In this document: piece by piece, positions 9,177 to 17,561 of the stretch
Layout of the letters: each line of letters begins with the position of its first letter
Numbering within the stretch: position 1 is the first letter of the stretch
DNA from: Flavobacterium sp. TR2
Lineage (GTDB): Bacteria > Bacteroidota > Bacteroidia > Flavobacteriales > Flavobacteriaceae
Assembly: GCF_025252405.1 (NCBI RefSeq)
Contig: NZ_CP104307.1
Location: forward strand, 992,001 to 1,056,000
Reading direction: 5' to 3'
Length of the DNA stretch: 64,000 nt
Made by a program: the position numbers and the translations under genes
The notes under the pieces: generated by a model
Databases searched by the model: none
Seen by the model: the letters and a program-made list of their open reading frames with translations, nothing else
Told to the model about the DNA's origin: nothing

Positions 9177-9206
9177 AAGCCGGCAGATTAATCGATCTGC
9201 CGGCTT
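9177..9206. terminator. Strong bidirectional terminator
   Basis: AAGCCGGCAGAT pairs perfectly with ATCTGCCGGCTT around a 6-base loop. It separates the small plus-strand unit from convergent plsC. Confidence 0.85.
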
Positions 9207-9239
9207 CTTCTATTTTACATAATGTTAGCGGGTTTATGA

Positions 9240-9977
9240 CTACCCAAAATCAATCAAACCATTGTAAATTAAGGTTCTAACTTGATCTTTCAATTCTTTT
9301 CTATGGTCGCTAGTCAACCCTTTTGTTTCTACAAACGGTAAAATTCTCGCTCGCATTCTTCCTGGGCTTCCGCTCATAAACGTATAGGAAAAACGTTCTT
9401 TATTGTCAGGGAAAACAATAGGCACAATTGGAATCTGATGATCTATTGCCAATCTGAATGCGCCATCTTTAAACTCGTCCAGCAAAATGCTCTCATTATC
9501 TGGAACTCCTCCTTCAGGGAAAATACAAATGCTCAAACCTTGGTTAAGACGATTTTGCGCCCTTTTAAAAACTTCATTTTTACTCTTAGAAGAACTTCTG
9601 TCAACCAAAATGCAAGTTCGCTTATAGAAAAAACCAAAAAGCGGAATCTTCACCAATTCTTTCTTTCCAACAAATACAAAAGGATTTTTTATAAGTGCCA
9701 GCATTAGCATAATATCGGTCATCGAGGTATGATTGGCCACTATCATGTAACTTTTTCCTTTAATGAGCTTCTGTTCGCGTTTTACGATATAGTAAAAACC
9801 CATTCCGAAAAGGATAAATTTAGCCCAAATGCGGGCCATTTTAAAGAAATATGGATATCCTTTCTCAGAAAGGATAGAAACTACCAGAAAAGGGAACATA
9901 ATGAGTATTGGAATCGCCATTAAAACGTAAAACCAAACTCTCCAAAGAATCCAAAAAGCAATTTTAAATATTTTCAT
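9240..9977 (-). CDS. plsC: 1-acyl-sn-glycerol-3-phosphate acyltransferase (PlsC-like)
   Basis: With the start at the ATG at 9977 the protein has 245 residues. It opens with a membrane-inserted region (about 5-37), then the acyltransferase motif NHTSMTD with H83 and D88 (HX4D), GKKELVKIPLFGF, and FPEGGVPDN in place of the common FPEGTR. It acylates lysophosphatidate in phospholipid synthesis at the inner membrane. An upstream in-frame ATG at 10016 would put the start before the promoter element TACTTTTG (9983-9990), so I reject it. It lies convergent to the small unit at 9032. Confidence 0.88.
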   Translation of the reverse strand: MKIFKIAFWILWRVWFYVLMAIPILIMFPFLVVSILSEKGYPYFFKMARIWAKFILFGMGFYYIVKREQKLIKGKSYMIVANHTSMTDIMLMLALIKNPFVFVGKKELVKIPLFGFFYKRTCILVDRSSSKSKNEVFKRAQNRLNQGLSICIFPEGGVPDNESILLDEFKDGAFRLAIDHQIPIVPIVFPDNKERFSYTFMSGSPGRMRARILPFVETKGLTSDHRKELKDQVRTLIYNGLIDFG

Positions 9978-9982
9978 AGCTT

Positions 9983-9990
9983 CAAAAGTA
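9983..9990 (-). promoter_or_regulatory. -7 element of plsC
   Basis: On the coding strand TACTTTTG fits TAnnTTTG and ends 5 bases before the ATG at 9977, implying a very short leader. It decides the start codon. Confidence 0.5.
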
Positions 9991-10053
9991 AGAAAACAGA
10001 AATGAATATTTAGCAAGATTTTTTCTTATGCGCAACACTTTTTCTAACACAAA

Positions 10054-10128
10054 GCGCACAAAGGATTTTCGCAAAGATTTTAAAGATGCTTTATGTTAAA
10101 ATTTGCTTTGCTATAAGTTCACAAAGCT
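10054..10128. repeat. Left arm of inverted repeat around the GxxExxY gene
   Basis: Two blocks, 10054-10077 (starting GCGCACAAAGGATTTTC) and 10108-10128 (TTGCTATAAGTTCACAAAGC plus T), match the reverse complement of the right arm. The inner block is a perfect 21-bp match; the outer one differs by a two-base indel. Spacing between blocks is 30 bases here and 31 on the right. Confidence 0.8.
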
Positions 10129-10132
10129 TTAT

Positions 10133-10510
10133 TTATAAACTATTTGCAACTCTCCTAATGCCATTTTTTAAGAGTATTTCACTGAAATTTATGAGTAAAC
10201 CAAGTTTAAAATTTCCTAGTCTTAAATAAGTTAATGTTTGCGCTAAATGGTTAACAGTAAGTGATTCAACACTCTTTATCTCAATTAGCAATTTGTTTTC
10301 CACAAGTATATCAATGCGGTACCCACAATCCAACTTAACTTCTTCAAAAATTAATGCTAAAGATTTTTCTTTCTCAACAACAAGTCCACGCTGCTTAATT
10401 TTATAAAACAAACATTCTTTATAAACATTTTCTAATAATCCCGGTCCAAGTTTTTTATGAATTTCAATTGCTAACCCAATTACAATATTTGATATTTTGT
10501 TTTCTGTCAT
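10133..10510 (-). CDS. GxxExxY family protein (PD-(D/E)XK nuclease-like)
   Basis: The 125-residue protein carries the family signature G24-LL-E27-NV-Y30, followed by a nuclease-like core: D67 in YRIDILV and E77-I-K79 in LLIEIKS, matching a D...ExK arrangement, then QTLTYLRLGNFKLGLLINF. GxxExxY proteins are widespread small proteins of unknown function with a predicted PD-(D/E)XK fold. The gene sits alone between plsC and trpS, and only a few bases of spacer separate it from inverted-repeat arms on both sides, so gene and repeats look like one module. Confidence 0.85.
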   Translation of the reverse strand: MTENKISNIVIGLAIEIHKKLGPGLLENVYKECLFYKIKQRGLVVEKEKSLALIFEEVKLDCGYRIDILVENKLLIEIKSVESLTVNHLAQTLTYLRLGNFKLGLLINFSEILLKNGIRRVANSL

Positions 10511-10559
10511 AATTAAAAAACATCAAATTTATACATATTTTCTTATATTTTACAGGTAT

Positions 10560-10633
10560 AGCTTTGTGAACTTATAGCAAGGCAATCGCTTAAAGAAAAA
10601 ATAACTTCTTTTCTTTGCGAAAATCCTTTGCGC
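10560..10633. repeat. Right arm of inverted repeat around the GxxExxY gene
   Basis: Blocks 10560-10580 and 10612-10633 are the reverse complement of the left arm (21 bp perfect, outer block with one indel). Further TTTGCG-containing words (TTTGCGTTAAAA, CTTTGCGGTTAAA) follow up to 10705. Confidence 0.8.
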
Positions 10634-10742
10634 AGTTTGCGTTAAAATAACCAACAAGAATTTCAAATCTTGACGATAAACCATTACGTACTTTGCGGTT
10701 AAAAAAAACATTCCGACATTTGCAAATCAGAAAAAAACGAGA

Positions 10743-11717
10743 ATGGCAAAAATACTTACTGGTGTTCAAAGTACAGGAACACCGCATTTAGGAAATTTAT
10801 TAGGAGCAATTATTCCGGCAATCGAATTATCAAATGATCCAGCAAATGAATCTTATTTGTTTATTGCCGATTTGCATTCAATCACTCAGATTAAAGACGG
10901 AAAGACTTTAAGAGAAAATACCTATAGCACTGCTGCAGCTTGGCTTGCTTGTGGTTTAAATCCTGAAAAAGTTACTTTTTACAGACAATCAGATGTGGTG
11001 CAAACTACTGAATTGACTTGGTATTTGAGCTGTTTTTTTCCGTTTCAAAGATTGACATTAGCGCATTCTTTCAAGGACAAAGCAGATCGTTTAGATGATG
11101 TTAACGCTGGACTTTTTACTTATCCGATGCTAATGGCGGCCGATATTTTATTGTATGATGCTGAATTTGTTCCTGTTGGAAAAGATCAATTGCAGCATTT
11201 AGAAATTACACGCGATGTCGCTTCTCGTTTTAACCATCAAATGGGCGAAACTTTTGTTCTTCCTGAAGCAAAAATTCAAGAAAACATTATGCTGATTCCA
11301 GGAACAAACGGCGGAAAAATGAGTAAATCGGCAAACAATATCATCAACATTTTCTTAGATGACAAAACGTTGCGCAAGCAGGTCATGAGCATAGAAACTG
11401 ACTCAACACCGCTTGAAGATCCAAAAAATCCAGATACTTGCAATGCTTTTGCTATTTATTCTTTGTTGGCAAACGAAGAACAAATTGCCCAAATGAGAGC
11501 AAACTATTTAGGTGGAAATTATGGTTACGGCCACGCCAAGCAAGCTTTGTTTGAGTTGATTACCGAGAAATTTAAAACCGAAAGAGAAAAATACAATTAC
11601 TACATCAACAACCTTGAAGAAGTAGACGCTTTATTGAAAAAAGGCGCAGCAAAAGCTTCTGTAATTGCTGATGGTGTATTAGCAAAAGTTAGAGAAGTTT
11701 TAGGATTTGAGAAATAA
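10743..11717 (+). CDS. trpS: Tryptophan--tRNA ligase
   Basis: The 324-residue class I synthetase has the HIGH-type signature TGTPHLGN at 11-18 and KMSKS at 192-196, both intact, plus the typical SDVVQTTELTWYL and DILLYDAEFVPVGKDQLQHLE segments. Length is normal for bacterial TrpS. It charges tRNA-Trp in the cytoplasm. It is monocistronic: GxxExxY repeats lie upstream and a strong terminator follows at 11739. Confidence 0.97.
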   Translation: MAKILTGVQSTGTPHLGNLLGAIIPAIELSNDPANESYLFIADLHSITQIKDGKTLRENTYSTAAAWLACGLNPEKVTFYRQSDVVQTTELTWYLSCFFPFQRLTLAHSFKDKADRLDDVNAGLFTYPMLMAADILLYDAEFVPVGKDQLQHLEITRDVASRFNHQMGETFVLPEAKIQENIMLIPGTNGGKMSKSANNIINIFLDDKTLRKQVMSIETDSTPLEDPKNPDTCNAFAIYSLLANEEQIAQMRANYLGGNYGYGHAKQALFELITEKFKTEREKYNYYINNLEEVDALLKKGAAKASVIADGVLAKVREVLGFEK

Positions 11718-11738
11718 TTCAAAAACTATAATTTAAAG

Positions 11739-11773
11739 AAACGCTGGCCATTTTAAACTGGCCAGCGTTTTTC
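11739..11773 (+). terminator. Intrinsic terminator of trpS
   Basis: AAACGCTGGCCA pairs with TGGCCAGCGTTT (8-base loop), then TTCTTTT. Confidence 0.9.
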
Positions 11774-11838
11774 TTTTGCACTCATTGTGGTTATTTTTTT
11801 GTAACTTCAATTATATTAATCTCTTAAAAATCAAAAAG

Positions 11839-11961
11839 ATGGATAAGTATATTGAAGATTATAATGTTCCGCCGTATGTATTTCAAGTCCTAAACATAGT
11901 TTTCGGTTTACTGGCAATTTATATTTTGTATCGATTGTACAAACATTTCACAAGAAAATAA
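11839..11961 (+). CDS. Small single-pass membrane protein (40 aa)
   Basis: The frame can be extended to 11776, but the extension would overlap the trpS terminator region, and the ATG at 11839 gives a compact 40-residue protein. It starts MDKYIEDYNVPPYV and has one transmembrane helix (about 14-33, FQVLNIVFGLLAIYILYRLY) and a basic C-terminus (KHFTRK). The family is unknown. It converges on dprA with 18 bases between stops. Confidence 0.55.
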   Translation: MDKYIEDYNVPPYVFQVLNIVFGLLAIYILYRLYKHFTRK

Positions 11962-11979
11962 TATATAGGATTTTCAGCG

Positions 11980-13080
11980 TTAAATTGATTCAAAAAGCTT
12001 TCCAGGAAGAGGTCTGATAACACCTTTCAATTCCATTCCGATTAGAACTCCCGATAATTTGAAAATTGGAATTTCACATTCGATTGCGATAGTGTCTAAT
12101 AGCTCTTTTCCATTCGTCTGAAGAAAATCGTAAATTTTTTGTTCATCAGAGTTTAATTCTACAAAAAGCTGTTTCTGAATGCTTTTGCTTTTTTCTTTAA
12201 TATCCCAATTCAACATATAAATTAAATCTGCAGCGCTTGTTAACACGTTTGCTTTTTGCGTTTTAATCAAATTATTGCAACCCTGACTGTATTTATCGGT
12301 TACTCGTCCAGGCACGGCAAAAACATCGCGATTGTATTCGTTGGCCATATTGGCTGTTATTAAAGAACCACCTTTATCAGCAGATTCGATAACAATTGTA
12401 GCCTCAGCCATTCCTGCGACAATACGGTTTCGTCGCACAAACTTCTCTTTATCAGGATTAGAATCGCTCCAAAATTCAGTAATAAATCCGCCCTTTTCTT
12501 CCATTTTCGCCATATACTTTTTGTGCGTGCGCGGATAAATCTGATTTAGTCCATGAGCCAAAACTCCGACAGTCTGCAAATCATGGTCCATAGCAGCCTG
12601 ATGAGCCACAATATCGACCCCATAAGCAAAACCGCTCACGATGACAGGATCTAGGGGAGCCAAATCTTCAATTAGATTTTTACAGAATTCTGTACCATAC
12701 GAAGTAATCTGCCTCGTACCAACAATGCTGATGATTTTTCTTTTTTTTAAATCCATATTGCCAGCTGTAAAAATTAGAATTGGAGCGTCAATGCAATGCT
12801 TAAGCTTTTCTGGATAATTTTCATCCAGAAAAAAAGAAACCTGAATATTATTATTTTTAATAAATGATAATTCTCTTTCAGCTTTTTCGAAAACACTTTT
12901 ATCCTTAAGATTTTTCATTACGACTGATCCAATTCCGTCAATTGCAGCCAACTGGGAACTTTTTGCTTTAAAAATAGCACCTGCGTTTTCAAACGAATTA
13001 AGTAATTTTTTACCCGTTATATCTCCTACTCCATCAACCTTCAGTAAGGCAAGTAAACTAAATAATTCCTGATCGGTCAT
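11980..13080 (-). CDS. dprA: DNA-processing protein DprA
   Basis: The 366-residue protein has an N-terminal helix-hairpin-helix part (VDGVGDITGKKLL, IDGIGSVVMKNL), the DprA Rossmann domain with SIVGTRQITSYG, VSGFAYGVDIVAHQAA, GLNQIYPRTHKKYM and FVRRNRIVAGMAEATIVIES, and a C-terminal winged-helix domain (EQKIYDFLQ...PIFKLSGVLIGMELKGVIRPLPG). DprA protects incoming single-stranded DNA and loads RecA during natural transformation, but it is also kept by bacteria not known to be competent. Confidence 0.95.
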   Translation of the reverse strand: MTDQELFSLLALLKVDGVGDITGKKLLNSFENAGAIFKAKSSQLAAIDGIGSVVMKNLKDKSVFEKAERELSFIKNNNIQVSFFLDENYPEKLKHCIDAPILIFTAGNMDLKKRKIISIVGTRQITSYGTEFCKNLIEDLAPLDPVIVSGFAYGVDIVAHQAAMDHDLQTVGVLAHGLNQIYPRTHKKYMAKMEEKGGFITEFWSDSNPDKEKFVRRNRIVAGMAEATIVIESADKGGSLITANMANEYNRDVFAVPGRVTDKYSQGCNNLIKTQKANVLTSAADLIYMLNWDIKEKSKSIQKQLFVELNSDEQKIYDFLQTNGKELLDTIAIECEIPIFKLSGVLIGMELKGVIRPLPGKLFESI

Positions 13081-13283
13081 TGTCTTTTAACATTATGTAA
13101 AATAGAAAAAATAAATATGCTTTTTTTGAATCGCAAATATCTATAAAACAAAGTAATTTCTTAATAAAATAATACATTAAATTATACAGCCATTTTTAGA
13201 AGAGCTAAATCAGTCAGCTAATGAATTGAAAACTAATTGTCTAAAAATAATTCTTAATTGTTAATAAAAATTGTGAATAAAAT

Positions 13284-13313
13284 TTTGATAACTATACTCG
13301 TTGCCTAACTTTG
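13284..13313 (+). promoter_or_regulatory. Promoter of the HU-SPOR gene
   Basis: TTTG (13284-13287), 18 bases, TAACTTTG (13306-13313). The ATG at 13319 follows 5 bases later, so the leader is very short. The element excludes the upstream TTG at 13301 as start. Confidence 0.7.
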
Positions 13314-13318
13314 TTAAT

Positions 13319-14290
13319 ATGAAAATCGAAGTATATATCTCACAGTTATTGTATCGTTATCAGTGTGTAACGGTTCCAGGATTTGGTGCATTTTTAACCG
13401 AAACGCATTCGGCACAGCTGAATGAAAGCACTAATTCGTTTTTTCCTCCCAAAAAAACCATTGCTTTCAACAGCCGAATTAAAAATAATGACGGATTGTT
13501 GGCAAATCATATTGCACAAGCTGAAAAAACATCTTACGGTTTTGCAGTGAGCGCAATTGCTTTTGAGGTTTTGAACTGGAAAAAAACATTGGAAGAAGAA
13601 GGCGTGATTCTTTTGAAAAACATTGGAGAACTGCGTTTAAATTCTGAAAGCAATATCATTTTCAAACCAAATGACCAAACCAATTATCTGGCAACTTCTT
13701 TTGGACTAAGCCCTTTTGTTTCTCCGATGGTGAAAAAAGAGGCTTTTGAGAAAAAAATCGAAAAGATTGCGGCAAAAGAAAAAGATGCTGTTTTATTATA
13801 CGAAAATGAAGAAGAAACCAAATCTTCAAATCCGTTCTTGCGTTATGCAGCAATTCTAGTTCTTGGACTTGGAATTACAGGAAGCATTGGTTACCCATTA
13901 TATCAAAATCAAATTGATAACCAAACACTTGTTGTAGAGCAAGCCGTTCAGAAAAAAGTACAGAACAAAATTCAAGAAGCAACTTTCTTTATCAAAAGCC
14001 CGCTTCCTGCTGTAACACTTTCTGTAGATTCTGCTAAGGTTGAAACTGTTGAAACAACAATGCCGTACCACATTATGGCTGGCGCTTTCAGAAGTGAAGC
14101 CAATGCTAGAAAAGCTTACAATCAACTTATTAAAGATGGTTTCAAAGCTAGAATGCTGAAAGAGAATAAACACGGTTTATTTCCTGTTTTGTACGGAAGT
14201 TATGCTACAATGAAAGAAGCAGAACAAGCTCAAAAAGAAATACAAAAAGGCGAAAATCCTCAAGCATGGATTCTAGTCGAAAATCTATAA
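13319..14290 (+). CDS. HU-like and SPOR domain membrane protein
   Basis: From the ATG at 13319 the protein has 323 residues. The N-terminus (MKIEVYISQLLYRYQ, VTVPGFGAFLTE, ISFNSRIKNNDGLLANHIA-like) resembles the HU-CCDC81 domain found in Bacteroidota. A single transmembrane helix follows at about 178-198 (YAAILVLGLGITGSIGYPLY), then a linker and a C-terminal SPOR domain (YHIMAGAFRSEANARKAYN ... WILVENL) that binds denuded peptidoglycan. The layout suggests a link between a cytoplasmic HU-like module and septal peptidoglycan. An ATG beats the upstream TTG because of the promoter position. Confidence 0.85.
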   Translation: MKIEVYISQLLYRYQCVTVPGFGAFLTETHSAQLNESTNSFFPPKKTIAFNSRIKNNDGLLANHIAQAEKTSYGFAVSAIAFEVLNWKKTLEEEGVILLKNIGELRLNSESNIIFKPNDQTNYLATSFGLSPFVSPMVKKEAFEKKIEKIAAKEKDAVLLYENEEETKSSNPFLRYAAILVLGLGITGSIGYPLYQNQIDNQTLVVEQAVQKKVQNKIQEATFFIKSPLPAVTLSVDSAKVETVETTMPYHIMAGAFRSEANARKAYNQLIKDGFKARMLKENKHGLFPVLYGSYATMKEAEQAQKEIQKGENPQAWILVENL

Positions 14291-14294
14291 ATCA

Positions 14295-14327
14295 AAAAAT
14301 CCCGTTTCTCTTGAAACGGGATTTTTT
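14295..14327. terminator. Bidirectional terminator
   Basis: AAAAATCCCGTTTC pairs with GAAACGGGATTTTT around TCTT. It lies between convergent genes ending at 14290 and 14346. Confidence 0.9.
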
Positions 14328-14345
14328 GTATCTCTTCGGCACTGT

Positions 14346-15107
14346 TTATCGTGAAACAATTTTTGCATCTTGAGACAAAATTTCTTTTCCTGACTGATAA
14401 ACTAGTAACGCCGCAGGCGCCGAATTTTTTTCGCCCAAAACGATAAAATGGCATTCGTATCTGAAATTTCCTTTTTTAAATTCGTAATGATGATTTCCTC
14501 CTGTTCCGTCAGCAAAAAAAACGCCATTTTCAATTACAAGATCGGGAGTCTCGGTCATTTTCTTTTGGATTGACCACGAAGCGTAGCGATAATTGTCATT
14601 TCCTAAATCGTCAATTCTGATCCTGAATTTTGAAGTTTCGAGAATGGCAACAGGTTTCTTAAAATTTGAAAGTGAAGAATTTACATTTTTTTTCTGTTCT
14701 GAAATCTTTGAACTTTTCATTTTCAATTCTTCATTAGATTGATAATTGATGCTGATAATTTTTCCATCGGTATCCATCCACAAATCTCCTTGGTTGAGCA
14801 TAATTCCACGCCACCCCACTTCTGACCAATCTTTTGCCGGATCTGATTTAATAATTTTTTCAATAAAAACTTTATCAAAAATCTGATTATATCTTTTTAC
14901 AAAATCTGCTTTGTCTTTCACTGATGGAATTGGATATTCCCGTTTGAACGGAAATTTTATCCGTTTAGCAATTCCCTCCTTATCACCGCCTTTTACTTCG
15001 AGAATGAATTTTGATATGAATTTTTGATATTCTGGTTCCAAATCTTGCGCCCTCAGAAATGAAGAGTTAACGATTAAAAATACTAAGACTATTTTAAATG
15101 GTTTCAT
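14346..15107 (-). CDS. Secreted protein of unknown function
   Basis: The 253-residue protein has a signal peptide (MKPFKIVLVFLIVNSSFLRAQ). The mature N-terminal third looks helical (EYQKFISKFILEVKGGDKEGIAKRIKFPFKR); a WRGIMLNQGDLWMDTDGKI segment follows, and the C-terminal part is beta-rich (YEFKKGNFRYECHFIVLGEK). I recognise no named domain. It is separated from the helicase gene by 73 bases and may be read with it. A periplasmic or surface role is inferred from the signal peptide. Confidence 0.65.
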   Translation of the reverse strand: MKPFKIVLVFLIVNSSFLRAQDLEPEYQKFISKFILEVKGGDKEGIAKRIKFPFKREYPIPSVKDKADFVKRYNQIFDKVFIEKIIKSDPAKDWSEVGWRGIMLNQGDLWMDTDGKIISINYQSNEELKMKSSKISEQKKNVNSSLSNFKKPVAILETSKFRIRIDDLGNDNYRYASWSIQKKMTETPDLVIENGVFFADGTGGNHHYEFKKGNFRYECHFIVLGEKNSAPAALLVYQSGKEILSQDAKIVSR

Positions 15108-15180
15108 ATCAAAATGAATTTAACTTGTTAGAAATTAGATTTTTGAAAACAAAAAAAGTGTTTCACGTAGTACGTTAAAA

Positions 15181-17460
15181 TCAATTTATGCTCGCTTTGA
15201 ACATTTTCAGTTCATCCCAAGTAAATTCGTCTCCATGTTTTTCTTTCAAGCCGCTCAAAGATTCTTCCTGATAAAACTGAAAAGCTTCTCGCAAAGCCAA
15301 AATTTTATCATAAGGCAAAACATCCGTGATTTCAATTTTCTTCGATTGAATGAGCCTTATCAAATGTCCTTCGATTGTTTGCACATTCAATTTACGCATT
15401 CTTGCAATATCTTCAACAGAATTTTTCTCTACCCACAAATCATACGTTTCTTCGACTGTCGTTTTTTTAGCCGTTTTAAGCTCATTTTTCTCCGTCTTAG
15501 CTGATTTGTATCGAACAACAGGTTCTTCTGTCCTAAAAATGTCTGTATTTGTTGTTTTGAGCTCCTCTCTAATTCTTTCCGCTTTGTTGCTTTTATAATT
15601 TTTGATAATTGGCGATGACAGCTTTTCTTTGCTGATTGCTTCACCGGCAACCACAACTTCAATAAGCAATTTGGCTTTCATCAATCTCAAAACAGCTTTT
15701 GTTTGCAGATCTTCCAAAAAGTTAAGCTCTTCGTAAAATTCTTTTACTTTTTTAAATTTTTGAATTTCAGCCATTTTATAAATCAGATCATCGACCAATT
15801 TGTCCATGGGCTTGAAAAAATAATCGTAGGCTGCTTCTACCCTTTCTTTCACAAAAAGCAAATCAACAGTTTCTCTGCTGAAGATTTTATTAAGCTGAAT
15901 GATGAATTTCTGTGAAGGCTCGGCCAATTGTTCGATAGTATCCAAACGCTTGTGCGCCCAAACTGCGTGTTTCGTTTTTTCAGAACCTGCCGCATTTTCG
16001 TTATAGCTGAAACGGTGATTTCGCCATTCTTGTGCCAATTCGCTCCAATTAAAACTGTTTGCCAAATAGTTATGGATAAAATTTTTGGTTTCGAAATGCA
16101 GCGAATTCTGTAAATCTTGTTCTGTTGCTCGATTCAAAGCATAATCCATCACATCTTGGTCGTTTGAAATACCATTCATCTTCATCGGAGAGAGCAAAAT
16201 AAGCCCATTTAAGGAACGCAAACGCGAAAGTGCTACATAGGCCTGCCCAGGCAGAAAAACTTGCGACACATCGAGCGCTGCTTTGTCAAAAGTCAAACCT
16301 TGGCTTTTATGCACCGTAATGGCCCATGCAAGTTTAATCGGATAATGTGCAAAAGTTCCCAAAACCTCTTCCTCGATCTCTTTGGTCTGTTCATTGACTT
16401 TGTAGCGGATATTTTTCCACTCGTACTTTTCGACTTCCAGCGTCATGTTTTCTTCTGGGAAGTGAACAAAGATTTCTTCATCTGAAAGTGATTTGATTAC
16501 ACCCATTTTTCCGTTGAAATATCTTTTCTCAAAAGAAAGATCATTTTTAACAAACATTATCTGGGCGCCAACTTTCAATTTCAGTTCTTCCTCTACTGGA
16601 AATATCTTTTCTGGGAAATCTCCAACTACAAATGGCGTGTAAATGTATTCTTTACCATTTAAATCATTGATTGACTGAGAGTTAATAGAATCTGCTTTAG
16701 CATTATGGGTTGTCAGTGTGATATAGCCTTTATTCTCTTTAAAGTCAAAATCTGGCTTAACATACTGATTTAGAATGGATATGTCTTCTGGAGTGATCTG
16801 ATTATTTCTAAGATTGTTCAAAACCGAGATAAAAGCATCATCAGTTTGACGATAGATTTTCGACAATTCGATATAAATCGGCGGATACTGCTGCAGCACA
16901 TGAGAATGGAAAAAGAATTTTCCGCGGTAATAATTTTTTAGTGTTCGCCATTCTTCATCACGAATCACCGGTGGCAATTGAAGCAAGTCTCCAATAAACA
17001 AAACCTGAACTCCTCCAAATGGCTGCGTGTTTCTGCGGACGGTCTGCATCATGAAATCAACCGCATCCAACAAATCGGCACGCATCATGCTGACTTCATC
17101 AATCACAAGAAGCTCCATGTTTTTAATTACATTTCGCTTGACGTTATTCATTTTGAAATGGCGTCGAAGCGATTCTTTGTTTTCAAACTTTACTGTTTCG
17201 GTAAACTGCGCGCTCACATCATATGACGGAATAAATGCTGAAAACGGAAGCTGAAACATGGAATGAATAGTTACACCCCCAGCGTTCAAAGCCGCAATTC
17301 CCGTTGGCGCCACGACCACAGTATTTTTATGCGTTGTCGCTATGATCTCTCGCAAAAGCGTAGTTTTTCCAGTACCTGCTTTTCCTGTTAGAAAAATAGA
17401 TTTCTGAGTCTGATTGATGAATTGCAATGTGTAAGCTGCCGCTTCTGAAACGTTCTGCAT
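15181..17460 (-). CDS. Pif1-like superfamily 1B DNA helicase with C-terminal helix-turn-helix domain
   Basis: This 759-residue protein starts with the Pif1/RecD2-type ATPase: Walker A GKAGTGKTT (26-34), APTGIAALNAGGVTIHS, Walker B DEVSMM (121-126), GDLLQLPPV and the SF1 motif VI region TVHKSQGLTFDKAALDVS...YVALSRLRSLNGL. The C-terminal 300 residues hold helical segments and end in a helix-turn-helix unit (DLWVEKNSVEDIARMRKLNVQTIEGHL) like the HTH_40 domain at the end of RecQ-type helicases. It probably unwinds DNA structures 5-prime to 3-prime. This architecture is common in Bacteroidota. Confidence 0.88.
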   Translation of the reverse strand: MQNVSEAAAYTLQFINQTQKSIFLTGKAGTGKTTLLREIIATTHKNTVVVAPTGIAALNAGGVTIHSMFQLPFSAFIPSYDVSAQFTETVKFENKESLRRHFKMNNVKRNVIKNMELLVIDEVSMMRADLLDAVDFMMQTVRRNTQPFGGVQVLFIGDLLQLPPVIRDEEWRTLKNYYRGKFFFHSHVLQQYPPIYIELSKIYRQTDDAFISVLNNLRNNQITPEDISILNQYVKPDFDFKENKGYITLTTHNAKADSINSQSINDLNGKEYIYTPFVVGDFPEKIFPVEEELKLKVGAQIMFVKNDLSFEKRYFNGKMGVIKSLSDEEIFVHFPEENMTLEVEKYEWKNIRYKVNEQTKEIEEEVLGTFAHYPIKLAWAITVHKSQGLTFDKAALDVSQVFLPGQAYVALSRLRSLNGLILLSPMKMNGISNDQDVMDYALNRATEQDLQNSLHFETKNFIHNYLANSFNWSELAQEWRNHRFSYNENAAGSEKTKHAVWAHKRLDTIEQLAEPSQKFIIQLNKIFSRETVDLLFVKERVEAAYDYFFKPMDKLVDDLIYKMAEIQKFKKVKEFYEELNFLEDLQTKAVLRLMKAKLLIEVVVAGEAISKEKLSSPIIKNYKSNKAERIREELKTTNTDIFRTEEPVVRYKSAKTEKNELKTAKKTTVEETYDLWVEKNSVEDIARMRKLNVQTIEGHLIRLIQSKKIEITDVLPYDKILALREAFQFYQEESLSGLKEKHGDEFTWDELKMFKASIN

Positions 17461-17506
17461 TGGGCTTGTATTAAATAATAAAATTACCGCATTTTTATAA
17501 AAAGAA

Positions 17507-17536
17507 AAAACCTAAATCTTTGTGGATTTAGGTTTT
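17507..17536 (-). terminator. Terminator of the OmpH-like gene
   Basis: AAAACCTAAATC pairs with GATTTAGGTTTT around TTTGTG, with A/T runs on both sides. Confidence 0.8.
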
Positions 17537-17561
17537 CAGTAATTTAGTTAGTTTGGTAGTT

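Noticed and set aside
13301..13318. Upstream TTG start for the HU-SPOR gene
   Set aside because: It overlaps the -7 element TAACTTTG; the ATG at 13319 fits the promoter and the family start.
15159..15174. Tenth parS site (TGTTTCACGTAGTACG)
   Set aside because: Only the left half-site is intact; the right half has several mismatches and it lies 4 kb from the cluster.
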